From Lachnospiraceae bacterium JC7 (GTDB lineage Bacteria; Bacillota; Clostridia; Lachnospirales; Lachnospiraceae), in contig ALYD01000009.1 in assembly GCA_000513555.1 (NCBI GenBank), positions 41,163 through 105,162 of the forward strand: a stretch of 64,000 nt of DNA, in the 5' to 3' direction. This document shows positions 26,177 through 35,424 of this stretch, in pieces (the first letter of the stretch is position 1; every line of letters begins with the position of its first letter). The notes under the pieces are model-generated. The model did not search any database. It was not told the origin of the DNA and was given only the letters and a program-made list of their open reading frames with translations. The position numbers and the translations under genes are program-made.

Positions 26177-27907
26177 CTAAGCTAATGCCTTTGATTTAAA
26201 GAAATCTGTGATCTTATTCTTCTGAGCTTCAAATTCAGGTGTTTCAAAAACAGTTCCGTGCCAATCGAGGAATTCCTGTCTTAACTGGTTGAAGAAAGAA
26301 CGGATCTCATCTTTATCTTCGAGGTCATATTTAAGCATCAATGCTTCGTAGAGAACGTCGAATTCGATACGCTGTCTCTCCGGAAGGCATGCTGCGTCGA
26401 TAGGATCAAATGAGTTCTGCTGCAGATATACGGCATCAAGCAGCTCACCCTTTTGGTATGTGATATAGTCTTCTGCTGTGGTACCTTCCTCACCGATAAC
26501 CTTCATCATCTGGTTGATCTCGATACTTCTGCGGAGGATTCCGCGGGCTTTTTCAACGAGATCCATATCGATGATTCCCGGATACTTTGACCATGACTCC
26601 ATAGGGTCGATGGCAGGATACTTACGTGCATCGGATCTTTCACGGGAAAGTCCGTGGAAAGCACCTACGACCTTAAGAGTTGCCTGTGTAACAGGCTCTT
26701 CGAAGTTACCGCCGGCAGGTGATACTGTACCACCGATGGTTACTGAACCGATGGAACCGTCCTTCAGACGAACCTTTCCGGCTCTCTCATAGAAGGAAGC
26801 GATGGTTGACTCAAGGTAAGCAGGGAATGCTTCCTCGCCCGGAATCTCCTCGAGACGTCCGCTCATCTCTCTCATGGCCTGAGCCCAACGTGATGTTGAG
26901 TCTGCAAGAAGGAGAACGTTTAATCCCATCTGTCTGTAGTACTCTGCGATAGTTACGGCTGTGTAGCAGGATGCTTCTCTCGCTGCAACAGGCATGGAAG
27001 AAGTGTTACAGATGATAACTGTTCTTTCCATAAGTGAACGGCCTGTACGAGGGTCATCCAGCTCAGGGAACTCTGTAAGAACTTCAACTACCTCACCGGC
27101 ACGCTCTCCGCAGGCAGCGATGATAACGATATCTGCTTCTCCGTTCTTTGCCTCCATGTGCTGAAGAACTGTCTTACCTGCTCCGAAAGGTCCGGGTACA
27201 CAGAAGGTACCGCCCTTTGCTACAGGAAGGAATGCATCTACGCATCGAAGTTTCATGATAAGAGGCTCATCAGGCTTCAGTCTCTCTTCGTAGCAGCTGA
27301 TAGGCTGCTTTACAGGCTGAGTGATGACCATGGAAAGTTCCTTCTCTTCTCCTGCGCCGTTTGCGATAACGCAGATGGTAGAACGAACATTGTATGAGCC
27401 CTTTTCCTTGATGGACTTAACTGTCCAGTCACTTCCCTTTAATGTGAACGGAACCATGATACGGTGGGTGAAGATACCCTCCGGAACAGTTCCGATAGTG
27501 TCTCCTGCGGAAACCGAGTCTCCGACCTTTGCTACAGGAGTGAATTCCCAATCTCTGTCCGGGATAGCGTCCAGGTATACACCTCTCTGAAGGAAGAAAC
27601 CACACTTTTCTGCAAGCTCAGGAAGTGGGTTCTGAAGTCCGTCATAGATCTGTGTCAGAATTCCCGGTCCCAGATCAACGCTCATCAGTTCTCCGGTGAA
27701 TTCAACCGGATCCCCGATTTTGATGCCGTTTGACATCTCATAAATCTGCATACTGGCTACACCGTTAGTAATACGGATGACCTCGCCCTTCAGGCGCTTA
27801 TCGTCTACAAGAATATAACCAACCTCATTCTTGCGGACAGCACCCTCGAAGCTGACATTCGCCAAGTTACTGTTGATGCCAGTCACATGTCCTGTTACTG
27901 TTTCCAT
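26177..27907 (-). CDS. ntpA: V-type ATP synthase subunit A (catalytic)
   Basis: ATP-binding catalytic subunit. The 576-aa product has the P-loop [10 protein letters not shown] (near residue 235), the V-type non-homologous insert (about 115-190), and the [18 protein letters not shown] segment typical of A subunits. The ATG at 27907 lies 6 bases after CGGGAG. The gene is central in the operon E, DUF2764, A, B, D, I, K. Together with the sodium-type K ring and the neighbouring Rnf genes it points to sodium-driven ATP synthesis or Na+ export. Confidence 0.97.
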   Translation of the reverse strand: METVTGHVTGINSNLANVSFEGAVRKNEVGYILVDDKRLKGEVIRITNGVASMQIYEMSNGIKIGDPVEFTGELMSVDLGPGILTQIYDGLQNPLPELAEKCGFFLQRGVYLDAIPDRDWEFTPVAKVGDSVSAGDTIGTVPEGIFTHRIMVPFTLKGSDWTVKSIKEKGSYNVRSTICVIANGAGEEKELSMVITQPVKQPISCYEERLKPDEPLIMKLRCVDAFLPVAKGGTFCVPGPFGAGKTVLQHMEAKNGEADIVIIAACGERAGEVVEVLTEFPELDDPRTGRSLMERTVIICNTSSMPVAAREASCYTAVTIAEYYRQMGLNVLLLADSTSRWAQAMREMSGRLEEIPGEEAFPAYLESTIASFYERAGKVRLKDGSIGSVTIGGTVSPAGGNFEEPVTQATLKVVGAFHGLSRERSDARKYPAIDPMESWSKYPGIIDMDLVEKARGILRRSIEINQMMKVIGEEGTTAEDYITYQKGELLDAVYLQQNSFDPIDAACLPERQRIEFDVLYEALMLKYDLEDKDEIRSFFNQLRQEFLDWHGTVFETPEFEAQKNKITDFFKSKALA

Positions 27908-27934
27908 ATAAGTCTCCCGATAAATTTATCAAAA

Positions 27935-28459
27935 TTACAAATTGTAAACACGCTGCTGTACCTCACTGAGTAGCTGTCTGAATTCTGAGGAACCCTTGTC
28001 GTGATCGAAGCAACCCTGACGTTCAAGTAACTTCAGCTTCACTGCATATCCGAACAATACATAATCGTCGAACATATGAAGCCCTACAAGCTCGTCAAGC
28101 TGCTGGAATTCATAATCCAGCATTATTTTTTCTGCTTCGAGGGGGTCCTTTGCTGCCAGTGCGGAGCTTACAACCTGAGCAGTCATGAAGTCCTTATTTG
28201 CCGGAGCGGGATAAGATTTTCCCAGTTTCATGCTTCGCTGATAATTAAGCTCTTTAGTCAGTGAACCATAAACGCGGTTCCACTCCTTTACGAGAGGACC
28301 GTCAGTTGAAGAAAGTGTAAGGTCTCTAAGGAGCCTGTACTTGTCTTCACTTACTGTTGACACACACAAATCAAGGAATTCCTGATAGCTGAGAGGCATT
28401 TCTCCGTCACTTCTGAGTTCCGGCAAGCTCGATACTAGATAATAATATGCAGCCATCAT
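27935..28459 (-). CDS. DUF2764 protein, V-type ATPase operon subunit (probable subunit C substitute)
   Basis: 174-aa soluble protein starting MMAAYYYLVSSLP, a hallmark of the DUF2764 family that sits between ntpE and ntpA in V-type operons of spirochaetes, chlamydiae and Bacteroidetes. It is helical and may replace subunit C, which links shaft and ring, but this is inference. Either of two adjacent ATG codons may start translation; GGGAGG is better spaced for the second (28456). It lies 10 bp after ntpE. Confidence 0.85.
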   Translation of the reverse strand: MMAAYYYLVSSLPELRSDGEMPLSYQEFLDLCVSTVSEDKYRLLRDLTLSSTDGPLVKEWNRVYGSLTKELNYQRSMKLGKSYPAPANKDFMTAQVVSSALAAKDPLEAEKIMLDYEFQQLDELVGLHMFDDYVLFGYAVKLKLLERQGCFDHDKGSSEFRQLLSEVQQRVYNL

Positions 28460-28469
28460 TCACCTCCCG

Positions 28470-29030
28470 TTAGATGTCAAGGTTTCTGAAGTACGGCATA
28501 ACCATCTCGGCAATTTCAGCTTCGGTACAATCAAAATATCCGGATCCATCCTTTGCTGCGAGACGGAATCCTGCCTTGACGCCCTTTGTAGGTTTGATCT
28601 CAAGACCATCCTTGATCTCCTGTGCCAGTTCGCTCTTTAAAGCCTCTGAAACCTCAGCTATCTCGGCGGTGTACTTGGATACGTCCTCGCCTGTGACAGC
28701 TGCTTTGATAAGTTTTCCGAGAGATTCTCCGGAAAGCGCCTTTTTTACGTCGTTCTTGAGAATTTTCTCGTATGCAGCCTGTACCTCTGTCTTAAATGCA
28801 AGCACAGCATCCCGTTTTGCCTGCTCGGCGCTGACAGAAGCACTTTCTTTCATGATTCCGATCTCCTTTTCAGCGGAAGCCTTTACACTGTCAGCTTCTG
28901 CCTTAGCATCGGAAACAATTGCATCTGCTTTTTTCTTTGCTTCTGCAATGATAGATTCTGCTTGTGCGTTGGCAGCATCGATACCCTCTTTACGGATCGA
29001 TGTGACCAAATCCTGAATCTGTAATTCCAT
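28470..29030 (-). CDS. ntpE: V-type ATP synthase subunit E (peripheral stalk)
   Basis: Peripheral stalk subunit that holds the A3B3 head. The 186-aa product has a long Ala/Lys/Glu-rich helix (about 5-90) and a small globular C-terminus, the normal plan. It is the first gene of the ATPase operon, 288 bp downstream of the only good promoter I find. The usual stalk partner (subunit G/H) is not seen nearby, as in other DUF2764-type operons. Confidence 0.92.
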   Translation of the reverse strand: MELQIQDLVTSIRKEGIDAANAQAESIIAEAKKKADAIVSDAKAEADSVKASAEKEIGIMKESASVSAEQAKRDAVLAFKTEVQAAYEKILKNDVKKALSGESLGKLIKAAVTGEDVSKYTAEIAEVSEALKSELAQEIKDGLEIKPTKGVKAGFRLAAKDGSGYFDCTEAEIAEMVMPYFRNLDI

Positions 29031-29637
29031 AAGTTTCCTCCTAGTAAAAATCGATACGCTTTTTGATCATACTTTTCTACACTTATCGCTTGTACCACAG
29101 ATAAAGCTAATGAAATTGCATATTAGGAATGTCTGTGCAAGGAATTAAGAGCAGATGCCGCCGACTGCATCCGTTCCGGGAAAAGACGCGGTTTGACAGC
29201 TTACTTTAGTAACATCGGCAAAATTTTGAATAAAATTAGTTTTTACTATTTATAAAGCGTTAATATTTTTATGTAAAAAGAAAATTAATTTCTCCACACC
29301 GATGTATACAACGATAAATTCTACACTAAATTTTTAACAAAGGCAATAAAAGACAGGGGTCGCCTTATACATAATCGTCTATTTTGGGGGAAATAATGGC
29401 TGTAATGTTGTGGTTTATGTACAAAATAAGGCCCTCTTTACAAAGGCCCTCAGTGCACGGAATCCCAAATTTTAATTGTATTTTTAATGAATGTGGGGAG
29501 CTGAAAACGTTTTTAGAGGGATTTGGAATAAGGAAGTGGGGGGGTATTGTTAATTTAATAACGATAAATACTTTTAATATGTTTTATAAGTTTTTATCCC
29601 GTGTATTTTTTAAATACATAGAAAAAGCGTATAAATA
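29031..29637. other. Long intergenic region between rnfB and the ATPase operon
   Basis: About 600 bp of AT-rich sequence. It holds the probable ATPase promoter (29318-29346), which implies an untranslated leader of about 280 nt, and two copies of AAGGCCCTC (29428-29454). A plus-strand frame from ATG 29396 (80 codons, GGGGG upstream) has AT-rich codons unlike its neighbours and no recognisable product; I do not accept it as a gene. Confidence 0.5.
29318..29346 (-). promoter_or_regulatory. Probable promoter of the V-type ATPase operon
   Basis: TTGCCT, 17 bases, TAGAAT on the minus strand. It would give a leader of about 280 nt before ntpE. A second promoter closer to the gene cannot be excluded. 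Confidence 0.5.
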
Positions 29638-29679
29638 AAGAGAGAACTCACACCCTTAACAGGGAGTGAGTTCTCTCTT
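29638..29679 (-). terminator. Terminator of the rnf operon
   Basis: A 14-bp stem (AAGAGAGAACTCAC / GTGAGTTCTCTCTT) with an inner CCCT/AGGG pairing is followed by TTTATTTATA on the minus strand, 25 bp past the rnfB stop. It should separate rnf from the ATPase operon. Confidence 0.9.
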
Positions 29680-29703
29680 CTTGGTCTATAGAAATTATTT
29701 CTA

Positions 29704-30654
29704 TCAGGCGTTGGCTGTATTATCAGGCTGCTCTGCAGGCTTTTCTGCAGTAGCTGGAGCCGAAGCCTTGGTTTCTACAGCAGCTGCAGCCTTATCGGCT
29801 GTGGCAGGTGCTGCCGCAGCAGCTGGTGCCTTTGGGGCTGCCGGCTTAACCGGACGCTTACCAGTGATTGCGCCTACAGGGCACTTCTGTGCACAGATAC
29901 CGCAATCCTTACACTTGTCATTCATAACTGCAAGACCGTCGATTACGTGAATTGCGTCGAATGGACAGTTCTTCTCACACATTCCGCAGGCGATACATCC
30001 TACTGCGCAGGCATCCTTAACGGTCTTGCCCTTCAGATGATTCTGGCATGCAACTATGTGCTTCTTCTTATAAGGAACGAAATCGATGATATGCTTTGGA
30101 CATGCCTTGACACAGGCGCCACAAGCCACACACTTCTCCTTATCTACCTTTGCTACTCCGTTTACGATGTGAATAGCATCGAACTTACAAGCCTTAACAC
30201 AGGTGCCGTATCCACAGCAGCTGTATGGGCACTCTTTTTCAGAACCGTTAGGTACTACAGAAAGATCTGAACAATCTGCGATACCTGTGTAATGGAAGGC
30301 TTGCTTTGCCTTTGTACAGTCACCCTGACATCTTACAAAAGCAACCTTCTTATCAGCTGTTTCGCCTGAAGCATCGGTACCCATGATGGCAGCGATCTTC
30401 TCTGCTACAGGAGCACCTCCTACAGGACACTGATTAACAGGAGCGGCACCGCTTGCGATAGCCTTGGCACAACCGTCACAGCCCGGGAATCCGCAGGCAC
30501 CACAGTTGTTTCCGGGAAGCGCAGCTCTTACCTTTGCTTCTGTCTCATCAACTTCTACCTTGAACTTCTCGGAAGCAACTCCGAGGAACATTCCAAGGAT
30601 CAAACCAGTCGCACCGACAAGTCCGGCAGCGACAATAATAAATGTAACTATCAT
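29704..30654 (-). CDS. rnfB: Rnf complex subunit B (polyferredoxin, electron entry from ferredoxin)
   Basis: Iron-sulfur subunit thought to take electrons from reduced ferredoxin. The 316-aa product has an N-terminal membrane helix (1-25), the RnfB cluster motif NNCGACGFPGC (about 48-58) and four ferredoxin-type CxxCxxC motifs, ending in CKDCGICAQKC. The last 50 residues are an Ala/Pro-rich tail of low complexity (PAAPKAPAAAAAP), perhaps a flexible linker. It is the last gene of rnfCDGEAB, 12 bp after rnfA. Confidence 0.96.
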   Translation of the reverse strand: MIVTFIIVAAGLVGATGLILGMFLGVASEKFKVEVDETEAKVRAALPGNNCGACGFPGCDGCAKAIASGAAPVNQCPVGGAPVAEKIAAIMGTDASGETADKKVAFVRCQGDCTKAKQAFHYTGIADCSDLSVVPNGSEKECPYSCCGYGTCVKACKFDAIHIVNGVAKVDKEKCVACGACVKACPKHIIDFVPYKKKHIVACQNHLKGKTVKDACAVGCIACGMCEKNCPFDAIHVIDGLAVMNDKCKDCGICAQKCPVGAITGKRPVKPAAPKAPAAAAAPATADKAAAAVETKASAPATAEKPAEQPDNTANA

Positions 30655-30666
30655 GTCGTTACCTCC

Positions 30667-31287
30667 TTAAACCAGACCGGCAAATCCGAAGAATGCGATT
30701 GCCATAAGTCCTGCTGTAAGAAGTACTATCGGGGATCCCTGGAAAGACTTAGGGATGCTGTCATTGCCCTCGATAACGTTCTCACGGATAAATGCCATCA
30801 GGATAAGTGCAAGTGCAAAACCGATGGAGATACCAAGACCGTAAACAAGACACTCTGCGAAATTGTATCCATAAGTTACGTTGTTCAGTGCAACACCGAG
30901 AACGGCACAGTTTGTTGTGATAAGAGGAAGGAAAACACCGAGGGCGTCATAAAGACCCTTCATGTTCTTCTTCATGAACATCTCAACCAGCTGAACCAGT
31001 GCGGCGATTACGAGAATGAAAACGATGGTTGTGAGATACTCAAGACCATCCTTCAGACCGAGTGCCTTACACAAAGGTGATGATGCAGCCATGAACACCA
31101 CGTAGATGGCGTGGGAAACCAGGGATGCAAGTACGATTACGAAGATAACGGCTGCGCCCATACCCTTTGAAGAATCAACTTTCTTGGAAACACCGAGGAA
31201 AGCGCAGATTCCGAGGAACTGGGCCAGTACTACATTTGATACCAGTGAATATTTAATTGCAATTAACAGTAAATCGATCATGCTCAT
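30667..31287 (-). CDS. rnfA: Rnf complex subunit A (membrane)
   Basis: Integral membrane subunit, 206 aa, with six hydrophobic helices and the RnfA/NqrE start IKYSLVSNVVLAQFLGICAF. RnfA and RnfE together bind an iron-sulfur cluster inside the membrane in known structures. It overlaps the rnfE stop by 4 bp. MSMID or the internal MID (31281) may be the true start. Confidence 0.96.
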   Translation of the reverse strand: MSMIDLLLIAIKYSLVSNVVLAQFLGICAFLGVSKKVDSSKGMGAAVIFVIVLASLVSHAIYVVFMAASSPLCKALGLKDGLEYLTTIVFILVIAALVQLVEMFMKKNMKGLYDALGVFLPLITTNCAVLGVALNNVTYGYNFAECLVYGLGISIGFALALILMAFIRENVIEGNDSIPKSFQGSPIVLLTAGLMAIAFFGFAGLV

Positions 31288-31982
31288 GCCTCCTTCTTCT
31301 CTTCAGAAGCTGGAGCTTCTTCTGTCTTATTGAATGCGCCGAGTACATCACCGGATGTAACGAACTCAGGAACTTCCTGACCGCCGTTTGTTGCGGATGG
31401 AAGTCTCAGCTTGTTCTGAAGTGCTGAGAGGAACGCAAGAACGATGAAAGCACCTGGAGCAAGGGCAAAGATACCGATGCTGAAATCAGAAGGGATGAGC
31501 TGGAATCCAAATACAGAACCCTTTCCGATGAGCTCACGTACTGCACCGAGTACTGTCAGTGAGAATGTAAATCCGATACCCATACCGAGACCGTCACAGA
31601 AGGAAACGATAGGAGCATTGAAAAGCGCATAAGCCTCTGCTCTTCCAAGGATGATACAGTTAACAACGATCAGAGGGATATAGATACCCAGTGACTCGTA
31701 TACAGCAGGTGTATATGCCTGCATGAGAAGCTGTACGATGGTAACGAGAGATGCTATAACTACGATCTCGCCCGGGAGACGTACTCTGTTAGGAATAACG
31801 TTTCTTAATGCGGAGATCACCATGTTTGAAAACATAAGAACGGCGGTAGTGGAAAGACCCATACCGATGGCATTGAAGGCACTTGTTGTTGTAGCAAGTG
31901 TCGGACACATACCAAGCATAAGAATGAAGGTAGGATTTTCCTTGATGATGCCGTTATAAATTCTTTCAAGATACTTATTCAT
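31284..31982 (-). CDS. rnfE: Rnf complex subunit E (membrane)
   Basis: Integral membrane subunit homologous to RnfA and NqrD. The 232-aa product has six membrane helices (about 20-190) with the family segment GMCPTLATT near residue 25, then an extra cytoplasmic C-terminal tail (about 195-232) rich in Glu and Ala. It lies 15 bp after rnfG and overlaps rnfA. Confidence 0.96.
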   Translation of the reverse strand: MNKYLERIYNGIIKENPTFILMLGMCPTLATTTSAFNAIGMGLSTTAVLMFSNMVISALRNVIPNRVRLPGEIVVIASLVTIVQLLMQAYTPAVYESLGIYIPLIVVNCIILGRAEAYALFNAPIVSFCDGLGMGIGFTFSLTVLGAVRELIGKGSVFGFQLIPSDFSIGIFALAPGAFIVLAFLSALQNKLRLPSATNGGQEVPEFVTSGDVLGAFNKTEEAPASEEKKEA

Positions 31983-31997
31983 TTATCACGACCTCCT

Positions 31998-32606
31998 TCA
32001 CTTTACGATATAGTTCTGTACAAACTCAGTTGCAGCATTTGTTGAGTTAACAACTGCTGTTGAAGTCATGGTAGCGCCGGAGATAGCGTCGATCTCGTTC
32101 TCTCCTGCTCCGCCGCCCTTCTTTACGCTGAGGTTTGTGCCCTTGCCTGCAAACTGCTCATAGAATGCCGGCTCAAGAGCTCTCTGACCGAGACCTGCTG
32201 TCTCAGGAAGTGTCTCAGGGAAGGAAATACCTGTTACCTTAAGATCTGAATCTACACCGATAACAACTACAACGTTTCCGCCGTAACCTGCAGCCTGAGC
32301 CTTGACGATATATCCGATCTCGGCTCCGGAAGCGTCCTTTGCAGCAACTACAGATATAAGCTCTGCACCGCCGTTGTCGGCTGAAACAGTTCCGTCATTC
32401 TTTGCAGTCTCAAGAGCGTCATAGTAGGTTTCGTCATCATACTCTTCTGCTGCCATAACCTGCTGGTAGGAAGCGATGGTGGAAGCATTGTTGATGGCTT
32501 CGATCTGATCCTTAGTCATGCCGTATACCGCACCGAGGAGAAGTCCTGATACAAGTGTGATGGCTGTAAGGATGAGGGCGTCTTTTACGAATGAATCTTT
32601 TTTCAT
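31998..32606 (-). CDS. rnfG: Rnf complex subunit G (covalent FMN protein)
   Basis: Extracytoplasmic flavin subunit anchored by one helix (about 8-28). The 202-aa product has an FMN-binding domain with SGATMTS near residue 178; the threonine is the site where ApbE joins FMN by a phosphoester bond. The gene overlaps the rnfD stop by 4 bp. The apbE gene needed for loading lies 15 kb away in this window. Confidence 0.96.
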   Translation of the reverse strand: MKKDSFVKDALILTAITLVSGLLLGAVYGMTKDQIEAINNASTIASYQQVMAAEEYDDETYYDALETAKNDGTVSADNGGAELISVVAAKDASGAEIGYIVKAQAAGYGGNVVVVIGVDSDLKVTGISFPETLPETAGLGQRALEPAFYEQFAGKGTNLSVKKGGGAGENEIDAISGATMTSTAVVNSTNAATEFVQNYIVK

Positions 32607-33553
32607 TTCTTCTCACCCTCCCTTCCGAATGCTACAGGTATAGTCTTTAAGTTAATGATAGGAACGATGATGTTGGTAAGAATGATCGCATAGGAAACGC
32701 CTTCTGCAGAACCACCGAAAAGTCTGAAAAGACCTGTCATGATACCAAGGATCACGCCGTAAATGATCTGTCCGTTTGGAGTGATAGGTGATGTTACATA
32801 ATCGGTTGCCATGAAGAAAGCACCGAAAATAAGTCCGCCGCCGAGGATCTCGCTGCAGAGGTAGGTAACATCAAATCCGTGTCCGCCAAAGAGCAGAGTA
32901 AATACTGCTACTGTTCCGATATATACAAGAGGGATCTTTGGAGAGATGACCTTCTTGATGATGAGGTAGGCTGCACCGAAAAGTAAGCAGAGCTTTGAAA
33001 CCTCACCGATAGTTCCGGGGATACGTCCGAGGAACATGTCGCAAATGTTTATCTTCGCCATGTCTCCGCCTGCCTTGAGGTAAGCAAGAGGTGTAGCGCC
33101 TGAAAGTGCATCCGCACCGATAGTTGTCCAGCCGGTCATCTTGCCTGCGAAAGAAATAAGGAGGAAACATCTTGCACCGAGTGCAGGGTTCATCCAGTTC
33201 TTTCCGAGTCCGCCGTAAAGCATCTTGATGGCGATGATGGCAAATACAGCACCAACGCAAGGGATCCATACAGGGATATCAGGCGGGCAGTTAAGTGCAA
33301 GGATAAGACCTGTTACTGCTGCTGACCAGTCACCTATGGTGATAGGCATCTTCATGAACTTCTCATATAAGAACTCAGATAAAACAGCAACTGCTACAGT
33401 AAATAATACAACAAGTGCAGGATTGAGACCCCACTGGATGATACCGTAGAGTGTTGTAGGAATCATGGCGATAACAACATCACGCATGATCTCCGCTGTG
33501 TTCACTTCATCACGAATGTGAGGATTTGAGGAAAGATTTAACATCTTTTTCAT
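32603..33553 (-). CDS. rnfD: Rnf complex subunit D (membrane, covalent FMN)
   Basis: Membrane subunit homologous to NqrB, thought to be part of the ion path. The 316-aa product has about nine helices and a SGATPLAY motif near residue 155, the threonine of which carries covalent FMN in known RnfD proteins. It overlaps rnfC's stop by 4 bp; GGAGGTGAAGAA lies before the ATG. Confidence 0.96.
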   Translation of the reverse strand: MKKMLNLSSNPHIRDEVNTAEIMRDVVIAMIPTTLYGIIQWGLNPALVVLFTVAVAVLSEFLYEKFMKMPITIGDWSAAVTGLILALNCPPDIPVWIPCVGAVFAIIAIKMLYGGLGKNWMNPALGARCFLLISFAGKMTGWTTIGADALSGATPLAYLKAGGDMAKINICDMFLGRIPGTIGEVSKLCLLFGAAYLIIKKVISPKIPLVYIGTVAVFTLLFGGHGFDVTYLCSEILGGGLIFGAFFMATDYVTSPITPNGQIIYGVILGIMTGLFRLFGGSAEGVSYAIILTNIIVPIINLKTIPVAFGREGEKK

Positions 33554-34941
33554 TTCTTCACCTCCTCAGTAGATTTTGTTTCTGCTGCCTTTGCTTCTTC
33601 CTCAGCCTTGGCCTTTGCTGCAGCAGCCTTACGCTCCGCATTTACACGGCGCTTCATCTCCTTGAAAGCCTGTGTAAGAGGTCTCTTTGCAGGACATACA
33701 TATGCACAGCATCCGCACTCGATACATTCCATACCGTAGAGTGATGCGAACTTTTCTGTATCCTTGCTGAGAGAAGCCTTCATGAGCATAGTAGGAATGA
33801 GGTTCTCAGGACATGCCTCAACGCAGCGACCGCAGTTGATACATGCAGTTGTAGGCTCTGATGAAACCTGATCGTGAAGCAGTGCAATGATAGATGATGA
33901 ATTCTTTGCAACCGGAACATCAAGCTTGAAAAGAGGGATACCCATCATAGGTCCGCCGCAGATGATCTTTTCAGGGTCATCCTTGAATCCGCCGGCCTGA
34001 TCGATGATCTCCTGGTAGCTCATACCGAGAGGTACCTTGAAGTTTGCAGGCTTCACAACAGCGTCACCTGTAACTGTGAGGATCTTGCGAACCAGTGGCT
34101 TAGACTCGCATACAGCCTCATAGATCGCAACCATGGTGTCAGCATTGTCAACTATACAGCCTGCATCGGCAGGAAGCATGGAAGAATTGATCTTGCGTCC
34201 TGTTGTTGCGAAAATGAGCTGACGCTCTCCGCCCTGAGGGTACTTTGTCTGAAGAGAAACAACTTCGATGTTTGACTCGCCTGAAGCCTTCTCTGTAAGA
34301 AGCTTTATAGCCTCCGGCTTGTTGTCCTCTACACAGATCATGCCCTTTGCTTTAGGGAAAAGGGAAAGCACAACTTTAAGACCACCGATGATCTTCTCCG
34401 GGGTCTCCATCATATCCCTATAATCAGATGTAAGAAATGGCTCACACTCAGCGCCGTTTACGAGGAAATACTCGATCTTATCAGCGTCCTTTGGCATGAG
34501 CTTAACGTGTGTCGGGAATCCGGCACCTCCGAGTCCAACGATACCTGCATCCTTAACGATGTTTACGATCTCCTCGCGGCTGAGCTTAGTGTAATCTCTG
34601 GCCTGACCAAATCCTTCGATCGCTTCGTACTGCTGGTCGTTTTCAACGACGATTGCGTCAACCATGGCTCCGCCGGCAGAAAGACGCTTCTCGATAGCCT
34701 TAACGGTACCGGAAACGGAACATACTACCGTACTGGAAATAAATCCTGCAGCCTCAGCCAGCTTCTGTCCAACAAGAACCCGGTCTCCCTTAGCCACAAG
34801 CGGCTTTGCAGGAGCACCGATATGCTGAGAAAGCGGATATACCATGAGTCCCTGCGGCTTAAGCTCTACTATAGCCTGATCCTTTGCAAGATCCTTGCCG
34901 TCATAGGGATGAACGCCACCCTTAAAAGTGGTAACACCCAT
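33550..34941 (-). CDS. rnfC: Rnf complex subunit C (NADH-side subunit)
   Basis: Peripheral subunit where NAD+ is reduced. The 463-aa product has the FMN/NADH-binding part (GGAGFPTHVKL near residue 135), a soluble-ligand-binding beta-grasp fold, and two C-terminal 4Fe-4S motifs, CINCGRCVEACP and CIECGCCAYVCP. The C-terminal 45 residues are Lys/Ala/Glu-rich. First gene of the operon; the ATG follows GGGAGG with 9-nt spacing and a short leader (about 35 nt) from a strong promoter. Confidence 0.97.
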   Translation of the reverse strand: MGVTTFKGGVHPYDGKDLAKDQAIVELKPQGLMVYPLSQHIGAPAKPLVAKGDRVLVGQKLAEAAGFISSTVVCSVSGTVKAIEKRLSAGGAMVDAIVVENDQQYEAIEGFGQARDYTKLSREEIVNIVKDAGIVGLGGAGFPTHVKLMPKDADKIEYFLVNGAECEPFLTSDYRDMMETPEKIIGGLKVVLSLFPKAKGMICVEDNKPEAIKLLTEKASGESNIEVVSLQTKYPQGGERQLIFATTGRKINSSMLPADAGCIVDNADTMVAIYEAVCESKPLVRKILTVTGDAVVKPANFKVPLGMSYQEIIDQAGGFKDDPEKIICGGPMMGIPLFKLDVPVAKNSSSIIALLHDQVSSEPTTACINCGRCVEACPENLIPTMLMKASLSKDTEKFASLYGMECIECGCCAYVCPAKRPLTQAFKEMKRRVNAERKAAAAKAKAEEEAKAAETKSTEEVKK

Positions 34942-34980
34942 GTTTATATACCTCCCAAAATAATTTCATAGACTGTTAGT

Positions 34981-35009
34981 ATTATAACGAAACTTGCTAA
35001 TCATAACAA
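34981..35009 (-). promoter_or_regulatory. Promoter of the rnfCDGEAB operon
   Basis: TTGTTA, 17 bases, TATAAT on the minus strand, with predicted start about 34974, giving a leader of about 35 nt before rnfC. Confidence 0.75.
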
Positions 35010-35125
35010 TAAAAAACGCAAATGTGTATTGTATTTAGTTCATATTTTATACAAAAAATTTGTTAATTTATTGTCGCTTTATACAAAAAAACAAGGCTGA
35101 TTGCTTGAAATCTTCCGGTTTGGGA

Positions 35126-35139
35126 TATTGTATACAATA
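35126..35139. promoter_or_regulatory. Perfect 14-bp palindrome upstream of rnf (operator-like)
   Basis: TATTGTATACAATA. The core TTGTATACAA fits the general form of GntR/FadR-type operators, but no such regulator gene is adjacent. It lies about 115 bp upstream of the rnf -35 box. Confidence 0.35.
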
Positions 35140-35300
35140 AAAGCTGTGCAATTCGACACAGAAAGATTAAAAGCCTGATATTTTTTTGTAAAATTAATAA
35201 ATATGCATTGTTCGTACATTAATACCTCGGTAGAAAGGGAATGGTTTATTACATAAATATTCGGAATATACAGTATTATCATATTGATATTTTGAAAATA

Positions 35301-35334
35301 ATAAAAAGGAGAACATGGCATCGCCATGCTCTCC
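35301..35334 (-). terminator. Terminator of glmS
   Basis: GGAGAACATGGC pairs with GCCATGCTCTCC (one mismatch) around a 3-nt loop; five T follow on the minus strand. Confidence 0.9.
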
Positions 35335-35424
35335 CGTCTTTTCTCTATATATAATGTAAGTATCAAGGAACGATATGGTATCGTCCGGTACTCTTCTCTT
35401 TCGAAGTGCGATCTTAAATTCAGA

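Larger units (their letters stand above)
34942..35300. other. Intergenic region between glmS terminator and rnfC
   Basis: About 360 bp, very AT-rich. It holds the rnf promoter, and a perfect 14-bp palindrome 115 bp upstream of it (listed separately). A 95-codon minus-strand frame here (35079-35366) crosses the glmS terminator, has no RBS and no recognisable product, so it is not called. Confidence 0.5.

Noticed and set aside
29384..29638. 80-84 codon plus-strand ORF with GGGGG upstream in the rnf/ATPase gap
   Set aside because: AT-rich codon use unlike neighbours, no promoter seen, no recognisable domain, ends inside the rnf terminator region.
35079..35366. 95-codon minus-strand ORF upstream of rnfC
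   Set aside because: It crosses the glmS terminator, lacks an RBS and overlaps the operator-like palindrome; composition is that of AT-rich non-coding DNA.
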